DNA from: Henriciella litoralis
GTDB taxonomy: Bacteria > Pseudomonadota > Alphaproteobacteria > Caulobacterales > Hyphomonadaceae
Length of the DNA stretch: 64,000 nt
Assembly: GCF_002088935.1 (NCBI RefSeq)
Contig: NZ_NCSS01000006.1
Span: 900,407-964,406, forward strand
Direction: 5' to 3'
How positions within the stretch are numbered: position 1 is the stretch's first letter; every line of letters begins with the position of its first letter. The notes beneath the pieces are model-generated. The model saw only the letters and a program-made list of their open reading frames with translations, was not told the origin of the DNA and searched no databases. Shown piece after piece: positions 42,524 through 51,952 of the stretch. The translations under genes and the position numbers were made by a program.

Positions 42524-44928
42524 CAGCGCATGAACGCATCGGTCAGCATGTTCGAAACGGCACCGACATCATCGTAGAGCGCCAGCAGGCGATTGCTGTC
42601 GATCTGCTCATTGTGCGTGGTGAGAAGCTCCGCCCGAAGCCGGGTGATTTCGGCCAGGACGTTGCTCACATCGCGTGTGGTAATTGAGTGAGACAGCGCC
42701 TCGCAATAGGTCTGCAATTCGCCAAAGTGGAAAACGAGCGAGCGCGGGCTAAGCGGGTCCAGCGCGATCAGATCAATTACGGATGCGCGGGTCGCCTCAA
42801 AGGAATAGCGCCTGCGGTGAGAGATGGTGCTGTCGGCATACTCCAGGGCGAGGTCCAGCGAGCCTGCAGGCGCGTCCGGGTGCAGGAAGCTCGCCAGCGC
42901 AGATGCCAGTGACATCAGGCGCTCAATAGAGCGGCCAAGACTTAGGAAGCGCCACTCTGTGAAGCGGTACATATTGTCCTGCAGCAGGCCGGTGAAAGCA
43001 CTGGATTTGCGCAGGAGCACGCCCATCTGGCGGGCCGTCTCGTCGCTGGATGGATCGGACGTGCGCTCCATCGCCTGAAGGCTGTCCCGAAGGTCTGAAA
43101 TCGCTGCCCAGCCATCTGGAGAGACGCGGTCGCGGACGCTTCCTGCCGTGCGGGCGGCAGCATGGATGGCCGCCGACAAGGCCTTTGGAATGGCCATGTC
43201 CGGGTCGACGCCGATATATTTCATGTATCCGGACAGCCTTGCCAGAAGCGGCGATGTTGGCGCTTCGCCGCCTGCCAGTCGCAGATGATATGAACGATTG
43301 AGCCGGGCAATGCCTTCGGCCCGCTCCACATTCCGGCCAAGCCAATAGATGTTCTCTGCCGCCTGGCTCGGCAACGCGCCCTGACGCGCACGCGGCTCCG
43401 CACTGATGCTGGAATTGATGTTGGATGCGGTTGAGACCGGCGTGTCGCTGACGATCCAGACATCGGCGACCGACCCGCCCTTCTGCATGCTCAGCACGTT
43501 CGAATAAGGCTCCGCTCCAATCCGGGCGAACCCGCCGGGCATGACCGACCAGCCATTTGCAGTACGGACCATGAAGACACGCAGGCTCATCGCGCGTGGC
43601 ACAAGCTGTCCGTCAATCCACGCAGGCGATGTCGAGAAGGTGACCGCCTCCTGCCCCACCAGATGCGCCCCCTCTTCCTGGAGGAGCTGTTGCATCGTCT
43701 GGCGACCTGACGCACGCAGCTGCTCTCCCATCATGGTTGTCTCGTTGGCATCAAATAGCATGCTGGTCGACAAGGCTGGCGCGATCATCATCGTATCGAC
43801 ATTGGCGAGCACATGACGCTTTTCCCGCGGCTGGCCACACCACCACGTTGCGATATTCGGTATCTTGAGCGGGCCACCCGTCAGGTGACGGGCAATACGC
43901 GGCAGGAAGGCCATCAGCGCCCGTGTTTCAAGAATGCCGGTGCCGAGCGCATTGACGACAGAGACCGTGCCGCGCCGCGTCGCGCCGACGAGACCAGCGG
44001 TGCCGAGCTGCGAGCTTTCATCAAGCTCAAGCGGGTCTGCGTAAAGCGCATCAAGCCGCCGCCATAAGACTTCAATCGGCTGAAGGCCGGACACCGTCCG
44101 CACATAGACTTTGCCATCGGTGACGGCCAGGTCTTCGCCTTCGACCAGCAAGAGGCCGAGATAGCGGGCGATATAGGATTGTTCGAAATAGGTTTCGCTG
44201 AACGGGCCGGGCGTCAGGATCGCGACATGGCTGTCGGGCGAGCGTCGCATATTGAGCAAGGTGGTCCGGAAATCGGTGAAGAAGTTGGCGACCCTGCGGA
44301 CATGCGCGCCGGGATAGAACTCAGAATAGATGCGCGATGTCGCCACCCGGTTTTCGAGCGCATAGCCAGCCCCTGAAGGCGCTTGTGTGCGGTCATTGAC
44401 GACCCACCACTGACCGTTCGGGCCACGGCCGATCTCGAAGGCGAGGAAGTTAAGGAAGTGCCCCGATGCCGGTTTGACACCGACGAGCGGACGCAGCCAT
44501 TCCGGACTTTGCGCGATCAGCCCGCCGGGAAGGAAGCCATCACGAACAAGCGTGTTTTCGCCATAGAGGTCCGCCGCGACATGTTCGAGAATATCGGCGC
44601 GCTGGGTCAGCCCATCGACAATGCTGGCCCAGTCACTTTCATGAATGAGAACCGGCATGTGGCTGAGGGGCCAGGGCCGCTCATCGGCTTTGTCGTCGGT
44701 GTACTGGCGCATGAAAACGCCGGAATCGCGCAGGTATGCGTCACCGCGGCGGTGCATACGTTCGAGCTGGTCAGGCGACTGCCGGGCCACATGCTCAAGC
44801 AGCCCCCGCCATGCCGGACGAAGCGCGCCCGATGGGTCAAGCAATTCATCCGGAACGCCCTGCTCCAGCTGGTAATGCGCCAGAAGGCGAGCGATATCGC
44901 TATCGGGTGCAATCGCGATTTGCGACAT
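42523..44928 (-). CDS. Circularly permuted ATP-grasp plus alpha-E domain protein
   Basis: 801 residues, a fusion of a circularly permuted ATP-grasp ligase (about 1-480; DSGVFMRQYTDDKADERPWPL, GRGPNGQWWVVNDRTQAPSGAGYALENR, GFARIG) and an alpha-E helical domain (about 510-790; ENIYWLGRNVERAEGIARL, FTEWRFLSLGRSIERLMSLA). In many bacteria these are two genes. ATP-grasp enzymes make amide bonds from acyl phosphates, so the operon may build a peptide or modify a protein. The product and peptide substrate are unknown; no precursor-like small gene was found in the operon. Confidence 0.88.
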   Translation of the reverse strand: MSQIAIAPDSDIARLLAHYQLEQGVPDELLDPSGALRPAWRGLLEHVARQSPDQLERMHRRGDAYLRDSGVFMRQYTDDKADERPWPLSHMPVLIHESDWASIVDGLTQRADILEHVAADLYGENTLVRDGFLPGGLIAQSPEWLRPLVGVKPASGHFLNFLAFEIGRGPNGQWWVVNDRTQAPSGAGYALENRVATSRIYSEFYPGAHVRRVANFFTDFRTTLLNMRRSPDSHVAILTPGPFSETYFEQSYIARYLGLLLVEGEDLAVTDGKVYVRTVSGLQPIEVLWRRLDALYADPLELDESSQLGTAGLVGATRRGTVSVVNALGTGILETRALMAFLPRIARHLTGGPLKIPNIATWWCGQPREKRHVLANVDTMMIAPALSTSMLFDANETTMMGEQLRASGRQTMQQLLQEEGAHLVGQEAVTFSTSPAWIDGQLVPRAMSLRVFMVRTANGWSVMPGGFARIGAEPYSNVLSMQKGGSVADVWIVSDTPVSTASNINSSISAEPRARQGALPSQAAENIYWLGRNVERAEGIARLNRSYHLRLAGGEAPTSPLLARLSGYMKYIGVDPDMAIPKALSAAIHAAARTAGSVRDRVSPDGWAAISDLRDSLQAMERTSDPSSDETARQMGVLLRKSSAFTGLLQDNMYRFTEWRFLSLGRSIERLMSLASALASFLHPDAPAGSLDLALEYADSTISHRRRYSFEATRASVIDLIALDPLSPRSLVFHFGELQTYCEALSHSITTRDVSNVLAEITRLRAELLTTHNEQIDSNRLLALYDDVGAVSNMLTDAFMR

Positions 44929-44931
44929 TCA

Positions 44932-47900
44932 TCACACTCCGGGCGCCCGGCGCAGGTCCAGCGTGAATGGAAATTCCGGATGCGGGGTTTCCGCCTCCGG
45001 CAGATACGCCCCCGGCTTGTGGCCTGACGGTTCGAAGCGGGCCAGCCGGCGCGCTTCGGCCTCATTGGAATTGACCGGGAATGTCTCATAGCTACGCCCG
45101 CCCGGATGGGCGACATGATAGACGCAGCCACCGATTGCGCGATTGGTCCAAGTGTCGAAAATGTCGAGCGTGAGCGGCGTGTTGACCGGCAAGGTCGGGT
45201 GGAGCGACTCCGGCGGTTTCCACGCCTTGTAGCGAAGCCCGGCAACCTGGGTGCCGTTTTCGCCTGTTGGTGCGAGTGGCAGGCGGCGACCATTGCAGGT
45301 CACCGTGTAGCGCTCTGGCACCGGCGATTTCAGCTTTACCTGCAACCGCTCTGCCGAGCTGTCAGTGTAGCGGACGGTGCCGCCAATCGCGCCGGTTTCA
45401 CCAAGCACATGCCAAGGCTCAATGGCCTGGCGAAGTTCGAGCCAGTTATTCTCATAAGTGACCTCCCCGCAGAACGGGAAGCGGAACTCGAACTGTGCCT
45501 CATACCATTCCGGCTTGAGATCAAAGCCATGCTCGCGGAGGTCATCGAGGACCTCCATAAAGTCTTGCCAGACAAATTCCGGCAGCATGAAACGGTCATG
45601 CAGCACGGTGCCCCAGCGGACGGGTTTGCCGCTTGCGGGCGACTGCCAGAAACGGGCAATCAGCGCGCGGATCAGCAATTGCTGGGCAAGGCTCATTCGG
45701 GCATTTGGCGGCATCTCGAACGCGCGAAACTCAACAAGGCCGAGGCGGCCGGTCGGGCCATCCGGCGAGAAGAGCTTGTCGATGCAGATTTCGGTGCGGT
45801 GCGTGTTGCCGGTGACGTCGATCAGACAATTGCGGAGCAAGCGATCCACCAGCCATGGCGGTGGGGCCTCCCCCTCGCCCGGTTTCGGGATCTGGGAGAG
45901 CGCGATTTCAAGCTCATACAGCGTATCGAGGCGCGCCTCGTCGATGCGGGGGGCCTGACTTGTCGGACCAACGAAGAGGCCGGAGAAGAGATAGGACAGC
46001 GCTGGATGACGCTGCCAATGAAGGATCAGGCTTTTCAGCATGTCCGGACGGCGAAGGAACGGGCTGTCCAGCGTCGTTGCGCCGCCAACGACGACATGAT
46101 TGCCGCCGCCCGTGCCGGTGTGGCGTCCATCGATCATGAACTTGTCAGCGCCAAGCCGTGTCTCGCGCGCCTCTTCGTAAATCGCTTCCGTCGTCTCTAC
46201 GCATTGCTGCCAGCTATGGGCCGGATGGATATTCACCTCGATAACGCCCGGATCGGGCGCGACGCGGATAACATTGAGGCGCGGGTCGACGGGCGGGGAA
46301 TAGCCTTCGATATGGACCGGAAGACCGATCTGTTTCGCGCCCAGCTCAGCCGCATTGACCAATTCAAGATAGTCTTCCAGCGCTTCAACGGGCGGCATGA
46401 AGACGCAAAGACGGCCATCGCGCACTTCCACACTAACGGCTGTGCGAACCGTCATGCCGGACGCATCGATTGTCTGCTCATGAACATCCTGACCGACCGA
46501 AGCTTCGGTGCGGCTGGCGACATCCTGTGTGCGCTCGCCTGCGCCGCGTTCGCCCGCATCATCCAGCGTAAAGTCTGGCAGCGGCCCCCGTGGATCTGTC
46601 GGGTCAGCGATGTGAATGTAAGGATAGAGCGCTGGCGGCACGTGCGGCAGCGATTCAAGCGGCAATCGATAGCCGACAGGGCTGTCACCCGGCACAAGGT
46701 AAAGCTTGCCGCGGCGGAGCTTCCACTTTTCCGTCTTCCAGCGATGGCCACCGGCTTGCGCCTGCCAGCGCTGCACGGGCAGGACAAAGCCGGATGGCTC
46801 TGTCAGGCCACGTTCAAAGACGCGCGCGATGCGGGCGCGTTCCTCAGGGTCTTTCAGCTTGGAGTTTTCAGGCGTCACATTTTCAGGAAGGGAGCCTTCC
46901 TTGATGATCCATTCGGCAGGGTCTTCAAAGGCCGGCAGGATCGTCTCGTCATTCAGACCAAGGTTCTGGGCGATGGCGGAGGTCAGCCGGCTGGCGTCTT
47001 CTGCGCCGACATCATGGGTTTCGTCCTCGCGGGCGATCAGGTCCGGGTCCTGCCAGACAGGTTTTCCATCCCCTCGCCAATAGAGCGAGAAGGTCCAGCG
47101 CGGCAGGCTCTCGCCCGGATACCATTTGCCCTGCCCGTAATGCAGGAAGCCGCCCGGCGCGAAACGGGCCTGCAGGCGGCGGATCAGCTGATCGGCGAGC
47201 GCGCGTTTGGTCGGGCCAACCGCATCGGTGTTCCATTCGCCGGCCTCAAAATCATCGATCGAGATGAAGGTCGGTTCGCCGCCCATGGTGAGGCGTACGT
47301 CTTCGGCCTTCAGAACATCGTCGACCTTCTGGCCGAGCGCGTCGAGTTGCGACCAGCTATCGTCGGAGAACGGCTTGGTGATGCGAGGGTGCTCTGCGAC
47401 CCGTTTGACCTGCATGTCGAAGTCGAAATCGGTGCGTGTGTCCGGATGGCCTTTGAAGCCGCCGGCAATCGGCGCGGCGTTGCGATAATGCGGCGTGGCG
47501 GCGAGCGGTATGTGGCTTTCGCCGGTCAGCAGGCCGGAGGTCGGATCGAGGCCGATCCAGCCGGCGCCCGGCACATAGGCTTCGACCCATGCGTGGAGGT
47601 CTGTAAAGTCATGATCCGTCCCAGCCGGGCCATCGAGCGCGACAAGATCAGGCTTCAGCTGGATGAGATAGCCGGACACAAAGCGCGCGGCGATACCGAG
47701 ATTGCGCAGCAGCTGAACAAGCAGCCAGCTTGAATCGCGGCATGAGCCAGAGCCGATGTCGAGCGTCTCTTCCGGCGTCTGTACGCCCGGTTCGAGGCGG
47801 ACGATATAGTTGACGTGGTTGGCGACCCGGCGGTTTACATCGACGAGGAAATCGACCGTGCCCATCTCATCGCGTGGGATGGAGCCAAGGAACGCCTCGA

Positions 47901-48279
47901 ATTTCGGCGTCTTCGGCTCAGGCTTCAGATAGATGGCGAGGTCTGGCGCGAAATCATCGGAATACTCAAACGGCCAGGTCTCTGCGCGCTCTTCGACGAA
48001 GAAGTCGAACGGGTTGTACACCGTCATGTCGGCGACGAGGTCAACCTCGATCTTGAATTCGCGCACCGGCTCTGGGAAGACAAAACGGGCGAGCCAGTTG
48101 CCGTACGGGTCCTGCTGGTGGTTCACAAAGTGACCACCGGGCGAGACTTTCAGACTGTGCGAGACGATCCGCGTGCGCGATTGGGGCGCAGGACGCAACC
48201 GGATGATTTGCGGGCCAAGCTCAACGGGCCGATCGTATTTGTAGTGCGTCAGGTGATAGATGCTGGCGAGAATTGCCAT
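44932..48279 (-). CDS. Large transglutaminase-like/DUF2126 protein
   Basis: 1115 residues from the ATG at 48279, chosen because GGAAGG lies 10 nt upstream and the family's start ([19 protein letters not shown]) begins there; upstream residues look non-coding. The N-terminal transglutaminase domain (1-270) has Cys in [10 protein letters not shown], His in [10 protein letters not shown] and Asp in GLDPTSGL. The remaining ~840 residues form the DUF2126 region ([44 protein letters not shown]). First gene of the operon, 3 nt before the ATP-grasp gene. Cytosolic by prediction. Exact chemistry unknown. Confidence 0.88.
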   Translation of the reverse strand: MAILASIYHLTHYKYDRPVELGPQIIRLRPAPQSRTRIVSHSLKVSPGGHFVNHQQDPYGNWLARFVFPEPVREFKIEVDLVADMTVYNPFDFFVEERAETWPFEYSDDFAPDLAIYLKPEPKTPKFEAFLGSIPRDEMGTVDFLVDVNRRVANHVNYIVRLEPGVQTPEETLDIGSGSCRDSSWLLVQLLRNLGIAARFVSGYLIQLKPDLVALDGPAGTDHDFTDLHAWVEAYVPGAGWIGLDPTSGLLTGESHIPLAATPHYRNAAPIAGGFKGHPDTRTDFDFDMQVKRVAEHPRITKPFSDDSWSQLDALGQKVDDVLKAEDVRLTMGGEPTFISIDDFEAGEWNTDAVGPTKRALADQLIRRLQARFAPGGFLHYGQGKWYPGESLPRWTFSLYWRGDGKPVWQDPDLIAREDETHDVGAEDASRLTSAIAQNLGLNDETILPAFEDPAEWIIKEGSLPENVTPENSKLKDPEERARIARVFERGLTEPSGFVLPVQRWQAQAGGHRWKTEKWKLRRGKLYLVPGDSPVGYRLPLESLPHVPPALYPYIHIADPTDPRGPLPDFTLDDAGERGAGERTQDVASRTEASVGQDVHEQTIDASGMTVRTAVSVEVRDGRLCVFMPPVEALEDYLELVNAAELGAKQIGLPVHIEGYSPPVDPRLNVIRVAPDPGVIEVNIHPAHSWQQCVETTEAIYEEARETRLGADKFMIDGRHTGTGGGNHVVVGGATTLDSPFLRRPDMLKSLILHWQRHPALSYLFSGLFVGPTSQAPRIDEARLDTLYELEIALSQIPKPGEGEAPPPWLVDRLLRNCLIDVTGNTHRTEICIDKLFSPDGPTGRLGLVEFRAFEMPPNARMSLAQQLLIRALIARFWQSPASGKPVRWGTVLHDRFMLPEFVWQDFMEVLDDLREHGFDLKPEWYEAQFEFRFPFCGEVTYENNWLELRQAIEPWHVLGETGAIGGTVRYTDSSAERLQVKLKSPVPERYTVTCNGRRLPLAPTGENGTQVAGLRYKAWKPPESLHPTLPVNTPLTLDIFDTWTNRAIGGCVYHVAHPGGRSYETFPVNSNEAEARRLARFEPSGHKPGAYLPEAETPHPEFPFTLDLRRAPGV

Positions 48280-48553
48280 AGATGGCGTGCCTTCCGGTGG
48301 ACCTCGGTTAAGTCTAATACCTATTGCATCGCATCCAATAGGCGAAAGCAAATCAACACCTTGGAAGCGGCCTTCAATTTCGGTGAGAGAAATCCGGGCA
48401 GGTTTTCCGTGGGTTTGGCAAGATGCGTCCAACCGGGCTGGAGCAACATACCGCTCATGAGCTGTAACCATGCAGGACGGCAACGTTCAGGACAGACAGA
48501 TCAAAGCCCAAAGCGCCGCCGACTTTCGAGAGACCTCAGCGCATCCCTCTTCC

Positions 48554-49744
48554 TCATGCCGACGCGCCGAAGACCGGCCAGGTGTCGACGATTGCGCCGT
48601 CTTCATAGACGGCGATGTCGCCGAATTGAAGGAGGACGGCTTCTGATTGGGTGGGACGGAAGAAGACGAAGTCGTCTGGCTTCAACGCCAAATCCGCCGG
48701 CCCGGTCATCATCTGCTGGTTGCTGGAGCGGCCATATTTCTCGTTTACGAGCAGGCCTTCCGGCCAGACCGGCTTGGCCATCCAGTTGCCACCGAAGGTG
48801 TAGACGGTCTTTGCATGGCCGTCCGGCATTTCAGGCTCGCGGCCCGGCATGAGATCGAAGCCCGCGACATTGATCCCGTCCAGCACTTTCAGTGCCGGGG
48901 TGGCGATGAAGCTCGCCGGGACATGGGCTTCCAGCATGTCGGTATCGAAATCGGTTGGTTTGACGAGGATCGATCCGGCCGACACTTCATTGGCAAGGCT
49001 CGTGTCGGTGTAGAGCCTGTAGGTCGGGCTGCCGGCGGTGTTGAGCGTCAGGGATTGTGCGGCGCCTGTATTGTTACTGCAGTCGGTCAGCACCCTCGCC
49101 CGGCGGTAAATCTCCCAGGCGGAGTCCACCGCCTTGTCCCGCAGGCCATGCTTCTGCGGCATCTTGGCGATGTGCGGTTCATAGCCCATCAGCCCGGCAA
49201 AGCGGGCGGTGTTGGACGCGCGCAACGCGTCTGCCGCAGCTTTCAGCGTCTCATCTGCGGCGAACCCGCCGCGGTGCAAACCGACATCCAGTTCCAGCAC
49301 CACATCCATGGGCAGGGAGAGCTCGTCGGCGAGCGCCATATATTGGGCGAGCCGTTCGGGCGTATCGACCAGCCACTGTACCCGCGCCCCTGCCGGGGCC
49401 TCGGCATAGAATTTCCGCGCCGCCGCGACAGGCAACGGCTTGCCGAGCAGCTGGTGCGCGTCTGGCATTTCGCGCGCAATCTCCAGCAGCATGGCGAGGT
49501 TGAACGTCATCAGGCGGTCGGTGCCGGTTTTGCTGCGGATATGGGAGAGGAGCGGCAGGCTCGGCAGGGATTTCGCGACGATGCGATAGCCCATCCCCTC
49601 TGGCAGATGCCCTATGAAGGTTTCGATGTTTGCGTCGAGGCGCGCGCGGTCGATGATCAGGGTCGGCTGCGCGATAGCAGCGGCGTTCAACGCGGCCTGG
49701 AGCTTGCCGAAATAGGCCCCGTCCAAGGTGTTCAAATCGCTCAT
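48554..49744 (-). CDS. PLP-dependent D-threonine-aldolase-like protein
   Basis: 396 residues, alanine-racemase N-terminal barrel of the DSD1/D-threonine aldolase family. Lys58 in YRIVAKSLPS is the PLP Schiff-base residue; ELDVGLHRGG and the FAGLMGYEPH strand follow. The C-terminal metal site, usually a PxHxC-like motif, is replaced here by RPTQSEAV, so divalent-metal binding may be lost and the reaction may not be threonine cleavage (inference). It overlaps the oxidase gene upstream by 4 nt; the two probably act on one substrate. Confidence 0.78.
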   Translation of the reverse strand: MSDLNTLDGAYFGKLQAALNAAAIAQPTLIIDRARLDANIETFIGHLPEGMGYRIVAKSLPSLPLLSHIRSKTGTDRLMTFNLAMLLEIAREMPDAHQLLGKPLPVAAARKFYAEAPAGARVQWLVDTPERLAQYMALADELSLPMDVVLELDVGLHRGGFAADETLKAAADALRASNTARFAGLMGYEPHIAKMPQKHGLRDKAVDSAWEIYRRARVLTDCSNNTGAAQSLTLNTAGSPTYRLYTDTSLANEVSAGSILVKPTDFDTDMLEAHVPASFIATPALKVLDGINVAGFDLMPGREPEMPDGHAKTVYTFGGNWMAKPVWPEGLLVNEKYGRSSNQQMMTGPADLALKPDDFVFFRPTQSEAVLLQFGDIAVYEDGAIVDTWPVFGASA

Positions 49745-51051
49745 ATCGTCCCCGGCTCAAACAAGGTCTTCAGGTATGGCGAGAGGAAGCGCCCGTCCGG
49801 GTCTACCTCGCGGCGGACCTGACAGAAGCGGTCGAACTCGGGATAGAGGCCGGTGAGGTCCGCGTGGGTCAGGCTGTGCAGCTTGCCCCAGTGCGGCCGG
49901 CCGCCTGCCCGCCGGAAGATCGGCTCGATATGGCTGAAGAAGAAGTCATACTCATCTTCGGCATAGGCATGCACGGCGATCGAAATCCTGCTGCCATCAT
50001 TGAAGGGGCTGAGCCAGATATCGTCGCGGGCGGATTTCCTCACTTCGATGGGGAAGAACACGTCCGGGCGCTCGGTCTCGATATAGGTGATGACCTCCTG
50101 CAGCACGTCCAGCGCGGCGCCTTCGGGCAGGTGGTATTCCATTTCGTTGAAGGGCACGTTCCGCTCACTGGCGAGCAATTCCCAGCTGTTTCCGATGACA
50201 TTTTCGCCCTCAAACTCGGCGAACGCGCCGGCGAGGAATTGCTTGCGTGAGGCGAGATCATCCGGCGCATAGTCGCGCGCGCGTTTAAGGCCGAGGACGG
50301 CGTCATCATCGTCACTTTCCTCGCGCGGCGAGGCGGGCGCATCGGTCAGCTCATGTGAAATCGAGATGCCGTAGCCGGAAAACGGGACATAGAAAAACTC
50401 GTAATTTCTAAGGGTCTGCCAGCGTGTTTTTGCGCTCGCGAGGAGATCCGCGAGCGGCTCGGCAGAGGTTTTCCGGTGCAGGCGATAGGCATCGACCAGC
50501 TGAACTTCCGCCTCGACCAGTATGCCGATCGCGCCCAGCGACACCTGGCACGCTTCGAAAAGGTCCCGGTTCTCATCGCGTGAGACGGTGACCAGTTCAC
50601 CCGCCGCCGTCAGCACTTTGAAGGACAGGATTTCGGCAGAGAGGCAGGAGAGCGTCTCACCCGTCCCATGGGTCGCGGTGGAGATCGCACCGGCCAGCGA
50701 CTGGACATTGATGTCGCCAAGGTTCCGGAATGCCAGACCATATGCTTCCAGCGCGGGCGAGAGGTCTTTGAGGCGTGCACCAGCATTTACCCAGGCGGTT
50801 TTCTTCGCCTTGTCGACAGAGTGGACAAGGCCCATCCGGTCAAGCTTCAGGAGCGTGCCGTCTGTCGCCGCGACCGGGGTAAAGGAATGACCTGCCCCCA
50901 CAACGCGGACCGGGCCCGGCGCGGTTTTCATAAGTGTTTTCAGCGCGTGCAGATCGGCCGGCACAAGGATGGCCGATGGGCTCGCGGTCTGATTGCCGGA
51001 CCAGTTCGACCATTCGGCCCCGGTTTCAGGCTTGTTTATTGTGTTCGCCAT
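49741..51051 (-). CDS. FAD-linked aldonolactone oxidase (D-arabinono-1,4-lactone oxidase family)
   Basis: 436 residues from the ATG at 51051, with GGGAGG 10 nt upstream; a longer frame to 51234 has no signal or ribosome site. Vanillyl-alcohol-oxidase-fold flavoprotein: GAGHSFTPVAATDG holds the usual covalent-FAD His, followed by LAGAISTATHGTG and the C-terminal ALO domain (EVRKSARDDIWLSPF, GGRPHWGKLHSL). Related to L-gulonolactone and xylitol/alditol oxidases. It precedes and overlaps the PLP-enzyme gene, suggesting a two-enzyme oxidation-cleavage step on a sugar or amino-polyol (inference). Confidence 0.82.
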   Translation of the reverse strand: MANTINKPETGAEWSNWSGNQTASPSAILVPADLHALKTLMKTAPGPVRVVGAGHSFTPVAATDGTLLKLDRMGLVHSVDKAKKTAWVNAGARLKDLSPALEAYGLAFRNLGDINVQSLAGAISTATHGTGETLSCLSAEILSFKVLTAAGELVTVSRDENRDLFEACQVSLGAIGILVEAEVQLVDAYRLHRKTSAEPLADLLASAKTRWQTLRNYEFFYVPFSGYGISISHELTDAPASPREESDDDDAVLGLKRARDYAPDDLASRKQFLAGAFAEFEGENVIGNSWELLASERNVPFNEMEYHLPEGAALDVLQEVITYIETERPDVFFPIEVRKSARDDIWLSPFNDGSRISIAVHAYAEDEYDFFFSHIEPIFRRAGGRPHWGKLHSLTHADLTGLYPEFDRFCQVRREVDPDGRFLSPYLKTLFEPGTI

Positions 51052-51177
51052 CTTCGTGACGCCTCCCTCATCTTTCGAAGGAGACCACATTTGCGAGGCG
51101 TCTGGCAATGGCGGCGGGAGAATGCCCGGCGGGGCGGGGATTTTCACAGCTCTGTCTGCCTGCAGGTAGGCGCGCCC

Positions 51178-51206
51178 TTGACTCTTTTGTGTTAGAACAA
51201 AATAAG
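51178..51206 (+). promoter_or_regulatory. Promoter of the imuA-imuB-dnaE2 operon
   Basis: TTGACT at 51178-51183 is followed after 17 nt by AATAAG (51201-51206), or after 18 nt by ATAAGA. The predicted transcription start falls at or within a few bases of the imuA ATG at 51212, consistent with a leaderless message. Confidence 0.6.
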
Positions 51207-51209
51207 AAC
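51195..51209 (+). promoter_or_regulatory. LexA (SOS) box of the imuA-imuB-dnaE2 operon
   Basis: GAAC (51195-51198), seven bases, GAAC (51206-51209): the exact alphaproteobacterial LexA direct repeat. It overlaps the -10 region and ends 2 nt before the start codon. Confidence 0.9.
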
Positions 51210-51211
51210 AT

Positions 51212-51952
51212 ATGGAGTCCTCGAACCTAGACATCCCAGGCGTATTCCGCCTTGAAGGACGCCCCCAACGGGCTGATCCGGCCTTTCCATTAAGGCTTGG
51301 CAGCGAGGGCGTGCATGAGGTTTGCGAGGCCCGTCATGGCGATATGAGCGCGATGACCGGCTTTGTGCTGGCCGCTGCAGCCCCGCCTGCGGGGGCGATT
51401 GTCTGGATCCGGCAGTTCAACCTCTATCAGGAACATGGCGGCCTGCTCGAGGCCGGATTGCATGCCCTCTCGGCGCAGCGACCTGCTGTGCTGGGCGTCC
51501 ATACCAGAAAGAGTGCCGATACGCTCTGGGCAACCGAAGAAGCAATCCGGTCGGGTGCAGCTGGGCTTGTGATTACCGAGGTCGATACGCTGGACTTTAC
51601 AGCCTCGCGCCGCCTGACGCTGGCGGCCAGCCGGCATGGGGTGCCGCTCGTCCTTTTGCTGCCCTGGCGCCATCAGGGCACGAGTGCGGCGACGGCGCGC
51701 TGGCGTGTCTCTGCCCGTCCATCAGCGCCAAATCCTTTCGATACGCGTGCCCCCGGCGCCCTTCGCTGGCAGGCCGTGCTCGAAAAATCCCGTCAGGCTC
51801 CGCACATGGCGGACCGTGTCTTCAACATCGAGCTCGATAATGAAACGCTATCTCTGCGTGTGGTTTCCGGGCTGGCCACTGACCCGCCTGCGCCGCGCAA
51901 GACGCCGACAGAGCGGCAAACCCTTCCGGCCAGCTACCGGAAAACCGGCTGA
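51212..51952 (+). CDS. imuA: ImuA (SulA/RecA-like mutasome protein)
   Basis: 246 residues, the RecA-like partner in the ImuA-ImuB-DnaE2 damage-tolerance complex. The family core is visible from LRLGSEGVHEVCEARHGD, with TGFVLAAAAPPAGAIVWI and VDTLDFTASRRLTLAASRHGVPLVLLLPWRH. No Shine-Dalgarno sequence precedes the ATG, and the LexA box ends 2 nt upstream, so the message may be leaderless. The next in-frame ATG (51344) would cut off the conserved block. Its last 113 nt overlap imuB. Confidence 0.88.
   Translation: MESSNLDIPGVFRLEGRPQRADPAFPLRLGSEGVHEVCEARHGDMSAMTGFVLAAAAPPAGAIVWIRQFNLYQEHGGLLEAGLHALSAQRPAVLGVHTRKSADTLWATEEAIRSGAAGLVITEVDTLDFTASRRLTLAASRHGVPLVLLLPWRHQGTSAATARWRVSARPSAPNPFDTRAPGALRWQAVLEKSRQAPHMADRVFNIELDNETLSLRVVSGLATDPPAPRKTPTERQTLPASYRKTG

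Noticed and set aside
45106-47733. 875-codon open frame antisense to the large transglutaminase/DUF2126 gene
   Set aside because: It is the complement of a recognisable catalytic protein, has no domain or signal, and is a common by-product of GC-rich codon use.
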